Shown here piece by piece: positions 1 to 9,300 of a DNA stretch of 64,000 nt. The first letter of the stretch is position 1. Each line of letters starts with the position of its first letter. The notes under the pieces were generated by a model. That model was not told the origin of the DNA and ran no database searches. It saw only the letters and a program-made list of their open reading frames with translations. The position numbers were made by a program, and so were the translations under genes. The stretch spans positions 248,001 to 312,000 of the forward strand of contig NZ_CP116009.1 in the NCBI RefSeq assembly GCF_027941915.1. The letters are read 5' to 3'. Source of the DNA: Ramlibacter tataouinensis. GTDB lineage: Bacteria; Pseudomonadota; Gammaproteobacteria; Burkholderiales; Burkholderiaceae_C.

Positions 1-548
1 TCGCGCTGTTCCAGGTGCGCCGCCCGATGACCAACTTCGACTTCTGCACCCGCACCTTTGCCTGTGCCGTCGGCCAGTACGACGGCTCGGCCGTGCATCG
101 CGGGCTGGAGGCCTCGGCGCAATGGACGCAAGGGCCGTGGCGGCTGCAGGGCGGCGCCACCCTGCTGCGCGCGCGCCGCGAAGGCAGCGTCTACGAGCCC
201 GCCACCAACGGCCAGCAGCCGGTGAACGTGCCGGAGGTCGTGCTGCGCGGCAGCGCCGCCTACCGCCTCGCGGCCGTGCCGGGCCTGGAGCTGCAGGGCC
301 ACGTCTCGCACGAGGGCTCGCGCCCGGTGCTGGCCGACGGCTCGGTGTCGATCCCCTCGTGGACGCGCCTGGACGCCGCGCTGCGCTACGAGCGCCGCAT
401 CGGCGCGGCCGACACCACCTGGACCGTGGGCGTGCACAACCTGCTGGACCGCCGCTACTGGCGCGAATCCCCCACCCAGTTCGCGCACGTCTACCTGTAC
501 CCGGGTGCCCCTCGCACCCTTCGCGTGTCTTTTGCTGCCGCGTTCTGA
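1..548 (+). CDS. TonB-dependent outer-membrane receptor, C-terminal fragment
   Basis: The coding frame is already open at base 3, so the gene starts upstream of the window and only the last 182 or so residues are present. The fragment shows alternating polar/aromatic beta strands and ends in the motif WTVGVHNLLDRRYW followed by a short strand closing on phenylalanine. That is how TonB-dependent receptor barrels (siderophore, vitamin or metal-chelate uptake) end: the NLLD/RRY box precedes the last strand, and the terminal aromatic is the BAM recognition residue. The plug domain and TonB box would lie upstream, so the ligand cannot be named. Family assignment is firm; substrate is unknown. Confidence 0.85.
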   Translation, partial: ALFQVRRPMTNFDFCTRTFACAVGQYDGSAVHRGLEASAQWTQGPWRLQGGATLLRARREGSVYEPATNGQQPVNVPEVVLRGSAAYRLAAVPGLELQGHVSHEGSRPVLADGSVSIPSWTRLDAALRYERRIGAADTTWTVGVHNLLDRRYWRESPTQFAHVYLYPGAPRTLRVSFAAAF

Positions 549-569
549 AGAAGAGCCGAAAAGTCCCGC

Positions 570-575
570 TATAAT
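570..575 (+). promoter_or_regulatory. -10 box of the tRNA-Asn gene
   Basis: A perfect TATAAT lies 11 bases before the tRNA 5' end, which would put the transcription start near base 582. No good -35 hexamer is visible at the usual spacing because that stretch overlaps the end of the receptor gene. Confidence 0.6.
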
Positions 576-586
576 CGAAGGCTCTT

Positions 587-662
587 TCCCCGATAGCTCA
601 GTCGGTAGAGCGCCGGACTGTTAATCCGTAGGTCCCTGGTTCGAGCCCAGGTCGGGGAGCCA
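587..662 (+). tRNA. tRNA-Asn (anticodon GTT)
   Basis: A 76-base cloverleaf. The acceptor stem is TCCCCGA (587-593) pairing with TCGGGGA (652-658). The D arm is GCTC/GAGC. The anticodon loop CTGTTAA (618-624) has GTT at 620-622. A normal T arm contains GGTTCGAGCCC, then discriminator G and an encoded CCA. The first anticodon-stem position is a C/T mismatch where the E. coli tRNA has G/T. The gene has its own -10 box and terminator, so it is transcribed as a single gene. Confidence 0.97.
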
Positions 663-672
663 AATCCAGCAA

Positions 673-705
673 GGCCCCGCACGCAAGTGCGGGGCCTTTG
701 CTTTT
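673..705 (+). terminator. Intrinsic terminator of tRNA-Asn
   Basis: A perfect 10-bp stem GGCCCCGCAC/GTGCGGGGCC closed by a GCAA tetraloop and followed by TTTGCTTTT. It lies 10 bases after the tRNA CCA end. Confidence 0.88.
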
Positions 706-784
706 GGCTGAGCCGAATGCAGCCGCACTTGCCCGATTCGAGCGCCTGCGGCAAGCTGGGGCCGCAACTTCCGCCCCACACGCC

Positions 785-1591
785 ATGTACACGCGAATCC
801 TTGTTCCGGTCGACGGCTCGTCGTTCTCGAACCAGATCCTGCCGCTGGCAGGCACGATCGCGAGGGCGACCGGCGCCCAGCTGGCCCTGTACCGCGCGGT
901 CGGAAGGACCGACGGGGTCGCCGAGGCGCGCCATGCATTGCAGACCCTGGCCGATTCCTGCGGGGCCGAGGCCATCTGCACGGAGGTGCACGGGGGCGTG
1001 GCCGAGGCGATCCACCAGGAAGCCGAGCGCGTTCCCGGCACGCTGGTGGCCATCACCTCGCATGGGCGATCCGGCGTCATGCGCGCCGTGCTCGGCAGCA
1101 CGGCGCTGGACGTCTTGCGCACCGGCGGCAACCCCATCCTCGTCTACCGCCCCCGGGAGCCGGCCGCGGGTTCGGCAGCCGCCGGGGCGGCGATCGAACG
1201 CATCTTCGTTCCGCTGGACGGCAGCCCCTTGTCCGAATCGATCATCCCGCAGGCCGTGGACCTCGCGCGCGGGTTGAAGGCGCGCATGGTGGTGGTCGCG
1301 GTGCTCGGCCGGGTCGGTGCGTCCGGGCTGGAAGGGCTCGACGTCATGGAGTCCAACTACGTCCAGAACCAGGCGGCGGCGATCACCCGGACGCACGGCA
1401 TCGATGCCGGGTGGGAGGTCCTGCATGGCGATCCGGAGAAGGCAATTCCGGAATTCGTGCGCAACTACCCCGCTTCGATCCTGGCCATGACCACGCGCGG
1501 GCGCAGCGCCGTGACCTCCGCCCTGCTCGGCAGCGTCACGGCCGCTGCCTTGCGGGACGGGGGCGTGCCGGTGTTCACGCGCCTGCCGTGA
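785..1591 (+). CDS. Universal stress protein, two tandem UspA domains
   Basis: The product is 268 residues, twice the length of a single Usp domain. Each half opens with a beta strand of the type RILVPVDGS (residues 4-12) or RIFVPLDGS. Each ends with the ATP-binding loop: GRSGVMRAVLGSTA in the first half and GRSAVTSALLGSVT in the second. The second loop has alanine where the G-x2-G-x9-G-S/T motif expects its second glycine, so nucleotide binding there may be weaker. Tandem Usp proteins are cytosolic and respond to starvation or stress. The start is placed at the ATG directly before the first Usp strand; an upstream in-frame extension from base 698 would add 29 residues unrelated to the family. 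No clear Shine-Dalgarno sequence is visible. Confidence 0.9.
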   Translation: MYTRILVPVDGSSFSNQILPLAGTIARATGAQLALYRAVGRTDGVAEARHALQTLADSCGAEAICTEVHGGVAEAIHQEAERVPGTLVAITSHGRSGVMRAVLGSTALDVLRTGGNPILVYRPREPAAGSAAAGAAIERIFVPLDGSPLSESIIPQAVDLARGLKARMVVVAVLGRVGASGLEGLDVMESNYVQNQAAAITRTHGIDAGWEVLHGDPEKAIPEFVRNYPASILAMTTRGRSAVTSALLGSVTAAALRDGGVPVFTRLP

Positions 1592-1595
1592 GGCG

Positions 1596-1609
1596 AGCCC
1601 GCGCGGGCT
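1596..1609. terminator. Short GC palindrome between convergent genes
   Basis: A perfect 14-base palindrome of the type AGCCCG-CG-CGGGCT lies 4 bases after the Usp stop and ahead of the convergent transporter gene. It has only a weak T-rich tail on the plus strand, so any terminator function is tentative. Confidence 0.3.
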
Positions 1610-1682
1610 TCGATCCTTTGCCGCTGCTTCCCAAGGCCAGCGGCAGCAACGCCGGCAGCGCGTCAGTGCCCGTCGGCCCCCT

Positions 1683-3386
1683 TCAAAGCAGGTGCCAGAT
1701 CAACTGCGCGTTGATGCGGTAGTTGCGCGGCTCCTCCGGTGGCGCGCCGACCGGCAGGCTCAGCGTCACGCGGGCGCTGGCGGTGCTGCCGAAGGTCAGG
1801 TTGACGCCGGCACCGACCGCGGTGAGCGCATCGGAGCCGCGCGGATTCAACTGCGGCCGGAACGGGCGGACCACGCCGTGGTCCAGGAAGACGAAGGCCG
1901 ATCCGGCAGCGGCGGACGACGGCGGCAGGGCCAGCCGGTAATGCGCCTCCAGGTTCAGGACATACCCGCGGTCGCCGGAGAACAGGCCCAGCGAGTGGCC
2001 GCGCACCGAGCCTTCGCCGCCGATCACGATCTGCTCGCTGGACGGCAGCAGCTTGAGCGGGGCGTACTGCCAGGAGAGCGAGCCCACCAGCGTCAGGTCG
2101 GGGCTCCAGGTGAGGCTGCGCCGCAGGGTGCCGCGCAGCAGCGTGTAGTGGCGCGCGGGCGCGCCGTCCGGCCGGTCGATGCCGGAGCCGAGTTCGGCGG
2201 TGCCGGTCCAGTAGCCGTTGTCGCCGAGGACCTGCAGGTCCAGCCCCACGGTGCCGCCCGAGAGTTCGGACGCCGTCAGCGGCGTGCCGACGATCCAGTT
2301 GGCGGTACGCCGCTGCTTGAACGAGGCCAGCGCGTCGAGCTGAAAGCGCGATTGGACCCGCAGCGGATGGCGCAGCGACAGCGAGATCGACTCGGCCGAA
2401 CCGGTGACGTCGAGCGGCGCGATCGGCCCGTTCACGACGCGCGTGCGGTCCTTGAAGTAGCCCAGCGTCAGCCGGGTGCCGAGCCTGGTGACTGGCACGC
2501 CGTAGCTGAGGTAGTTGCCTTCGTGTCCTTCCGATCGAACCGCCGACAGGTAGATGTCGTCACGCCGGCCGGTCAGGCTGCGGCGCATGTAGGCAACGCC
2601 CACGCGCCCCTCGCCGGTGAGCGTCGAACCGGAGTTGTCGACGAACAGGCGCAGCTCGTTGCGCTTGGGCTCCTGCACCTGCAGCTGGATGTCGGTCTGG
2701 CCAAGCTCGCTGCCGGGCCGCAGGTCGGCGCGCAGCTGCGCGTCGTTGCTGCGGTTGAAGCGGACCAGGTCCTGCTCGAGCTCGCCCATGTCGACCAGCA
2801 TCGGCGGCTTGAGCGTGAGCCGGTCGCGGATGTAATCCTCGTTGGTCGACTCGTTGCCCTGGATGCGCACCTGCCCGACCCGCCCTTCCACCAGCCGGAT
2901 GCGCACCGTGCCGTCGGTGACGTCCTGCGGCGGCAGCACGGCCTGCGCGGTGACGATGCCCTTGGCCCGGTACAGCTCGTTGATGCGCGCCGTCAGCTCG
3001 CGCAGGTCCGACAGGCGCAGGCTGCGGCCGCGGTAGCCCGCCACCAGCGCGTCGATCGCCCCCGCATCGAGCAGCTCCGAGCGCGGCTCGACCCGGATCT
3101 CGCGCACCTCGAAGGGCATGGAATCGGCCCCCGCAGGGGCGGGTTCCGCCGGCGCGGTGGGCCGCACCGGCTGCTCGATGCGGTCGCGGCGCAGTTCGTC
3201 GGCGCGCATGCGCCGCTCGCGCTCGATCTCGCGCTGCTGGATCACCGCCGGATCGGACCCGGGCGGAATCTGGACCGGCTGCGCCAGCGCGCCGCCGGCC
3301 AGGACGAGGAAGGCCAGCCCGAGCGGCAGGCGCGAAGTCTCGCGGCGATGTCCGCCGCTGCATGGTTCGTGTTGCAGGGTTCTCAC
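1683..3386 (-). CDS. Two-partner secretion outer-membrane transporter (TpsB, FhaC/ShlB family)
   Basis: The 567-residue product is the Omp85-superfamily pore that exports the giant exoprotein encoded just upstream. After a signal peptide (cleavage likely after the alanine near residue 35) comes a charged helical stretch rich in Glu/Arg (about 45-75), matching the plug helix H1 of FhaC. Two POTRA regions follow (about 90-250). A 16-strand-type barrel then carries the conserved GEGSVRGHS box (near residue 460) found in the ShlB/FhaC family. The start is GTG at 3386-3384, overlapping the TGA of the exoprotein as GTGA, with GAGGAG-type Shine-Dalgarno sequences just before it. Translation is therefore probably coupled to the end of an approximately 18-kb message. 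Order is exoprotein then transporter. Confidence 0.93.
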   Translation of the reverse strand: MRTLQHEPCSGGHRRETSRLPLGLAFLVLAGGALAQPVQIPPGSDPAVIQQREIERERRMRADELRRDRIEQPVRPTAPAEPAPAGADSMPFEVREIRVEPRSELLDAGAIDALVAGYRGRSLRLSDLRELTARINELYRAKGIVTAQAVLPPQDVTDGTVRIRLVEGRVGQVRIQGNESTNEDYIRDRLTLKPPMLVDMGELEQDLVRFNRSNDAQLRADLRPGSELGQTDIQLQVQEPKRNELRLFVDNSGSTLTGEGRVGVAYMRRSLTGRRDDIYLSAVRSEGHEGNYLSYGVPVTRLGTRLTLGYFKDRTRVVNGPIAPLDVTGSAESISLSLRHPLRVQSRFQLDALASFKQRRTANWIVGTPLTASELSGGTVGLDLQVLGDNGYWTGTAELGSGIDRPDGAPARHYTLLRGTLRRSLTWSPDLTLVGSLSWQYAPLKLLPSSEQIVIGGEGSVRGHSLGLFSGDRGYVLNLEAHYRLALPPSSAAAGSAFVFLDHGVVRPFRPQLNPRGSDALTAVGAGVNLTFGSTASARVTLSLPVGAPPEEPRNYRINAQLIWHLL

Positions 3387-6300
3387 TCCTCGCGCCGCTC
3401 CTCGCCCTCGGCGGCCGGCGGCTGGCCCAGCATCACCGGCACACCGGTGTAGCGCACGGTCTCGCCGCTGGGCTGGATGGCGGGCCGCGACGGCGGGTTG
3501 GCCAGCCGCACCACCAGCGCGCCCTGGTCGAGCGAGGTTTCCGCCACGCTCGAATCGAGCCCGGTGGACTGGCTCAGCACCGTGTGCGTCAGGTACTTGC
3601 GGTGGATGATGTCGGCGCCGCGCGTCTCGAACGCGCTGCGGTCCAGGTACAGGTAGAAGGTTCCGGGCGCGCTGTACAGCTGCACGTCGTACGGGTTCTG
3701 CACGGCCGGGCTGGCGTTGTCCATCAGCAGGCGGGTCTGCGGGTTGTCCACCAGCAGCCGGTTGCCGATGTAGCCGGAGACCAGCTCGATCGTGCCGGTG
3801 GGCGCGGTCAGCGCCGCGTTCTGCGCTGCGAAGCGGTCGAACGTGATGCCGAACGGGCTGTTGATGGTCAGCCGGACATTGCTCATCACCGGCCGGTTGC
3901 GGCCGATCAGCGTGGCCTGCAGCGCCGGCGACGCCTGGGTGTGCTGGATCGACGCATCGACGCTGTCGCTCACCAGCACCAGCCGGCGGCCGACTTCGAA
4001 GCTGTCGCCGACGATGGCGTCGCGCGCATAGAGCACCACGCCGCCGCCGACCACCCGGCTCACGTCGATGGCGCCGTTCTGCGCATCCATCGTCGCGTCG
4101 CCCGCGACCGCATGGACCAGGTTGCCGGTGATGTTGTCGCGCGCGACCAGGGTGGCATTGCCGATGGTGGCGACGACGTCGCCCACGCGGATGTCCGAAC
4201 CGGCGGTCAGCGTGATGTTCCCGTTGGCGGTGCCGGTGCCCAGGTCGATGTCGCCGTTCGTGGCGGTCAACACGGCGCTGCCGGCCGTGCTGGTCACCGT
4301 CGTCGCATCAACGTTGTCGGCCGCGACCAGTTGCACGTCGTGGGCCGCACGGGTCAGGTTTCCGGTGGCGCTCCCGCCCTGCGCGTTCAGCAGCACGTTG
4401 CCGGCCAGGCTCTCGATGCGCGTGTAGCGCGCCCCCGGCGTGCCGCCAATCGACTGGCCGGCGGTGATGGTGACATCGTTCCGGGCTTCCACCACGTCCA
4501 CCTTCACGTTGCCGGTCGTGGCCGTCAGCGTCACGGTATCGGCCGAGTCGGTGGTGCTGGCCACCAGGTCGCCCGTCGCAGTGGTGGCAGCGAGGCTGCC
4601 GGCACCGGTCGTCAGCGCGTTCGCGGTGATGCCGGTCTGGGCGTTCAGCGTCATCGCACCTTGCGCGTTGGCGCTGCCGAGCAGCATGGCGCCGGTCTGC
4701 GCGGTCGCAGCCAGCGCGCCGTTGACGGCTTGCGTGGTCGTCAGGTCGAGCTCGTTGCTGGCCGTCAGCGTCACGTTGCCGTTGCCGCGGGTGACATCGC
4801 CCGTGATGCTGCCGCCTTGCGCATTCAGCGCCACGTGGCCGCCCAGGCTCTCGATGCGCGTGTAGCGCGCCCCCGGCGTGCCGCCGATCGACTGGCCGGC
4901 GGTCACGGTCACGTCGTTCTGGCCTTCGACCACATCCACCTGCACGTTGCCGGTCGTCGCCGTCAGCGTCACGGCGTCGGCCGCGTCGGTGGTGCTGGCC
5001 ACCAGGTCACCCGTCGCAGTGGTGGCAGCGATGCTGCCGGCGCCGGTCGTCAGCGCGTTCGCGGTGATGCCGGTCTGGGCATTCAGCGTCAGCGCACCTT
5101 GCGCGTTGGCGCTGCCGAGCAGGATGGCGCCGTTCTGCGCGGTGGCGGTCAGCGCGCCATTCACGGCTTGCGTGGTGCTCAGGTCGAGGCCGTTGCCGGC
5201 CGTCAACGTCACGTTGCCGTTGCCACGGGTGACGTCACCCGTGATGCTGCCGCCTTGCGCGTTCAGCGCCACGTTGCCGCCCGCGCTCTCGACGCGCGTG
5301 TAGCGCGCCCCCGGCGTGCCGCCGATCGACTGGCCGGCGGTGACTGTCACGTCGTTCCGGGCTTCGACCACGTCCACCTTCACGTTGCCGGTCGTCGCCG
5401 TCAGCGTCACGGCATCGGCCGAGTCGGTGGTGCTGGCCACCAGGTCGCCCGTCGCAGCGGTGGCAGCGATGCTGCCGGCGCCGGTCGTCAGCGAGTTCGC
5501 GGTGATGCCGGTCTGGGCGTTCAGCGTCAGCGCACCTTGCGCGTTGGCGCTGCCCAGCAGGATGGCGCCGTTCTGCGCGGTGGCCGTCAGCGCGCCATTC
5601 ACGGCTTGCGTGGTGCTCAGGTCGAGGCCGTTGCTGGCCGTCAACGCGACGTTGCCGCTGCCGCGGGTGACGTCGCCCGTGATGCTGCCGCCTTGCGCGT
5701 TCAGTGCCACGTTGCCGCCCAGGCTCTCGATGCGCGTGTAGCGCGCCCCCGGCGTGCCGCCGATCGACTGGCCGGCGGTGACGGTGACGTCGTTCTGGGC
5801 GTCGACCACGTCCACCTGCACGTTGCCGGTCGTGGCCGTCAGCGTCACGGCATCGGCGGCGTCGGTGGTGCTGGCCACCAGGTCACCCGTCGCAGTGGTG
5901 GCAGCGATGCTGCCGGCGCCGGTCGATAGCGAGCTCGCGGTGATACCGGCCTGGGCCGTCAGCGTCATCTGCCCTTGCGACCGGGCCGATGTGCCCACGG
6001 CCACCGACCCGCCGGTCGAAGTCAACGCCAGTGTGCCGTTCTGCGCCGTGGTGCTGGTGGCAGCCAGGTTCCCGCCCGCCACCATCTGCACATCGCCGCC
6101 GGCCGTCGTGCTACCAGCCGTCAGCGTGCCGGTGGCGGAGAGCTGGGCCCGGCCGCCGGTGGCCGTCACGGTGCCGGTCGACAGGTTGCCGCCGAGGGCC
6201 GCCAGGAGGGCATCGGTTGCCGCGGTCACCGAGGTGATGGCGGCCGACTGCGCGGCCACGTTCACCGAGGCGGTCGCGCTGCCCAGCGTGGCCGCGCTCA

Positions 6301-9300
6301 GCGCGCCGCCCACGCTCAGGTCCAGCGTGCCCTGGGCGGACGCGCTGCTGACTGCCAGGTCGTCCCGTTCGGACAGGTAAATCGAGCCGCCGCTGCTGGC
6401 AGCCGCCAGCGAGGCGACCTGCATCTCGATCGCATTCGGCCGCGCCGCATCGGCCGCACCCGGCCCCGTCTGCGTGGCATTGCCGATGCCGCCGGCTGCG
6501 GTGAGCGTGACGCCCGCCCCGGCCGCGTTGGCGACGATATCGTCTTCGGCGTCCTCGCCGGCTTCCAGGATGCGTCCTGCCGTGCTGGTGGCACTCAGCG
6601 CCGCGGCCGTTGCGTTGCCGGTCTCGATGTGCGACAGGAACATGTCGCCGGCCGTCGCCAGCGTGATCGTGCCGGTCTGGCTGCGGATGTGGGAGCCGTC
6701 CGCCATGTCCAGCGTCGGAGCGGCGATGCCGATCGCGCCGGACCCGGTATCGAGGCTGCCCGTGGCCTGGAAGTTGATGCCGCCCGCGCTGGACTGCAGC
6801 GTGGCGGTTCCTGCCCCGGCGACGTTGACCGCGCCGTGGATGTCCAGCCCGGTGGTGCCGCCGCGCAGCACCAGGTCGCCGCCGCTGACCGACATGCCGT
6901 CCACCCGCAGCGGCGCCGCCGCCAGGTTGTCGATGTAGGTCCCGCCGTTGCGGCTCACGGTGACCAGCGGACCGCCGGTGCTGTCGACTTCGATGGCGTT
7001 GCCGGCGCTGCCGATGGCGCCGCCGGCGTCCAGCCGCAGGCCGCCCACCTTGGCCTTGAGCGTGCCGTCGTTGATCGCATCCAGGATCGATCCCGGCGCG
7101 GCCAGCGACGCCGCCCCCGCCGAGAACAGCGAGGACAGGTTGATGTGGCCGGTGAGTTCCCTCAGGTGCACCGGTCCGTTGGCGCGGGCCGTCAGCGCGT
7201 AGCCGTCCTGCAGATCCAGCTTGAGCGGGTCGGCCTCGGTGCCGATGCCGCCGGAGCCGCCTTCCACCAGCAGGTTGCGCCCGCTGATGGCGGCCGTGTC
7301 GGGCCCGGTCTGCACGTCCCGGATGCCCTTGGCCACCTTGATGCGGATGTCGCCCTGCGCGCTGTTGATGGCCTTGACGTTGACGTCGCCGGCGCCGCCG
7401 CCCAGCGTGCCCTCGGAGCCGAGATAGACCTCGTTCTTCGCGTTGATGGTGATCGAGCCGCCCTCGCGGAAATCGACGTCGACGTCGTCCTTGATGTCGA
7501 TGAAGACCTTGTTGGCCACGTTGTCGACGCGGATGTCGTCGCGCTCGGCACCGGCCGCGGCCAGCTTCTGCTGGTCGGTGAAGCTGCCGGCGTTGGCCAG
7601 GCTCAGTTCCACCGTGCCGGCCGACTTGCCGACCGAGCCGTTGAGCGCGTTCAGCGTGACGTGTCGGCCGATCACGTTCGCCTCCTCCACCTGCGCCGTG
7701 GTGTCGCCGGTGGTGCGGATCGATCCCAGCGACATCGAGTAGCGCAGCTGCGACTCGGTCCAGCTGCCGCCCTTGGCCAGCGCGGTGCTCTCGGCCGTGG
7801 ACACCGAGTAGGAGAACGAGGGGTCGTAGGTGCCGGAGCCCCAGGCCGCATGGGCCGCCTTGATCTCGTTGGTGCGGTCGGCTTCGTACGCCGCGATCTG
7901 CACGTTGTCCCAGCCGATCGCGCCGAGGTTGGCGCGCTCCTGCGCCGAGGCCACGTAGGCGTAGGTCGAGGGATCGAAGCTGTCGGCCGCGAACTGGCCG
8001 GGGATGATCACGCCGTCGCCGTCGAGCTGAGGCCGCACGTTGCGCAGCTGCCAGTAGGCGTGGTAGCCCTGCTCCTTCGATTTTTTGTAGCTGGCCTCGT
8101 TGGCGACCACCTTGGCGGATGCCGAGGCGCCGGTCAGGCCGAGCGAGTTCCACCAGCTGCGCAGCTCGTCGATGCTGCGGTCGTCGGCGGTCTCGCTCTT
8201 GTTCCAGTCGTACAGGCTGCCGTTGGCCACGCTGATGGTGACGTCACCGGCCTGCGACTCGACCTTGTCGAGGTAGAGGTGGCCGTTGGCCTGGCGCACG
8301 TTGATGTTGCCGGCCGCCCCGGCCGACAGCCCGCCGGAGGCCTTGGAGGTCTCGTCGACCTGGCCGACCTGCAGGTTCAGCGCCGTCGTGTCGGTGCCGA
8401 TGGCGCCATTCACGGCCTTGAGGACCACGTCCTGGCCCTTGATGCGCACCGCGCTGTCGACGCCGGTGGCGATCGACACCAGGTTGCGCTCGGCCGTGAC
8501 GTAGGCGTTGGCCGTGCCGGCGTCGATCGAGTTGACCGTGATGTCGCCGCTGGTGGTGCGCAGCGCCACCACGGCGTTGCTCGAGCGCGCCTTGACGTCG
8601 CCGCTGCCCACCTGCTGCAGCGTGATCGCCGACGCCTCGGTGCCGATGCCGTCGCGGCCGTACAGGTCGTGCGCCTTGGCGATCAGCGTCGACTGCGCCG
8701 TGTCCACGCCGCTCGCGCCGCTCGACAGGCCCTGGATGCTGCCGGCGCTGGAACTCATGGTCAGCGAGCCGTTGCGGCTGGCGATGGCGCCCTGCCCCAG
8801 CAGGATCGAGCCGACCGACTGCACCGTGACGGCGCTGGTGTCGTAGCCGGCGAAGTTGATCGCGATCGGGTAGTCGGCCTTGACCGAGAAGCGGTGGAAG
8901 TCCTGGCCGATGCGCTTCCAGACCTCCACGTCCTCCCGGCACCAGTACGCGCCGCAGCCATGGCGGCCGGTCTCGTAGCTGGAGGCGTGGTGGAAGTCCC
9001 TGGTCGTGCGGTAGCTGAAGTCGTACTTGAACGCCGTACCGGCGTTGGCGGGGTCGTACTCGAGGTAGCCGCCGCGCTGGAAATCGATGGTCGTGCCCGG
9101 CACGTAGTAGTAGTTGGTCAGCCAGTAGTCGCTGCCATCGTCGCGGGCGCAGCTGTCGCCGCCGATGCCGTAGCAGCCCTTGGTGGTGTAGACGACCTTG
9201 TCGCGCTGCACCACCTGCTGCTGCCCGGCCGTCCAGCCGAAGCGCCAGCCGGCCTGCGGCGCGTACGTGGTGTCGCGCGTGTTGCTGACGTAGCTCGGGC

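Noticed and set aside
3383-5000. CdiA-type contact-dependent toxin at the exoprotein C terminus
   Set aside because: There is no VENN or similar boundary motif, no toxin-like domain and no small immunity gene; the next gene is the transporter itself.
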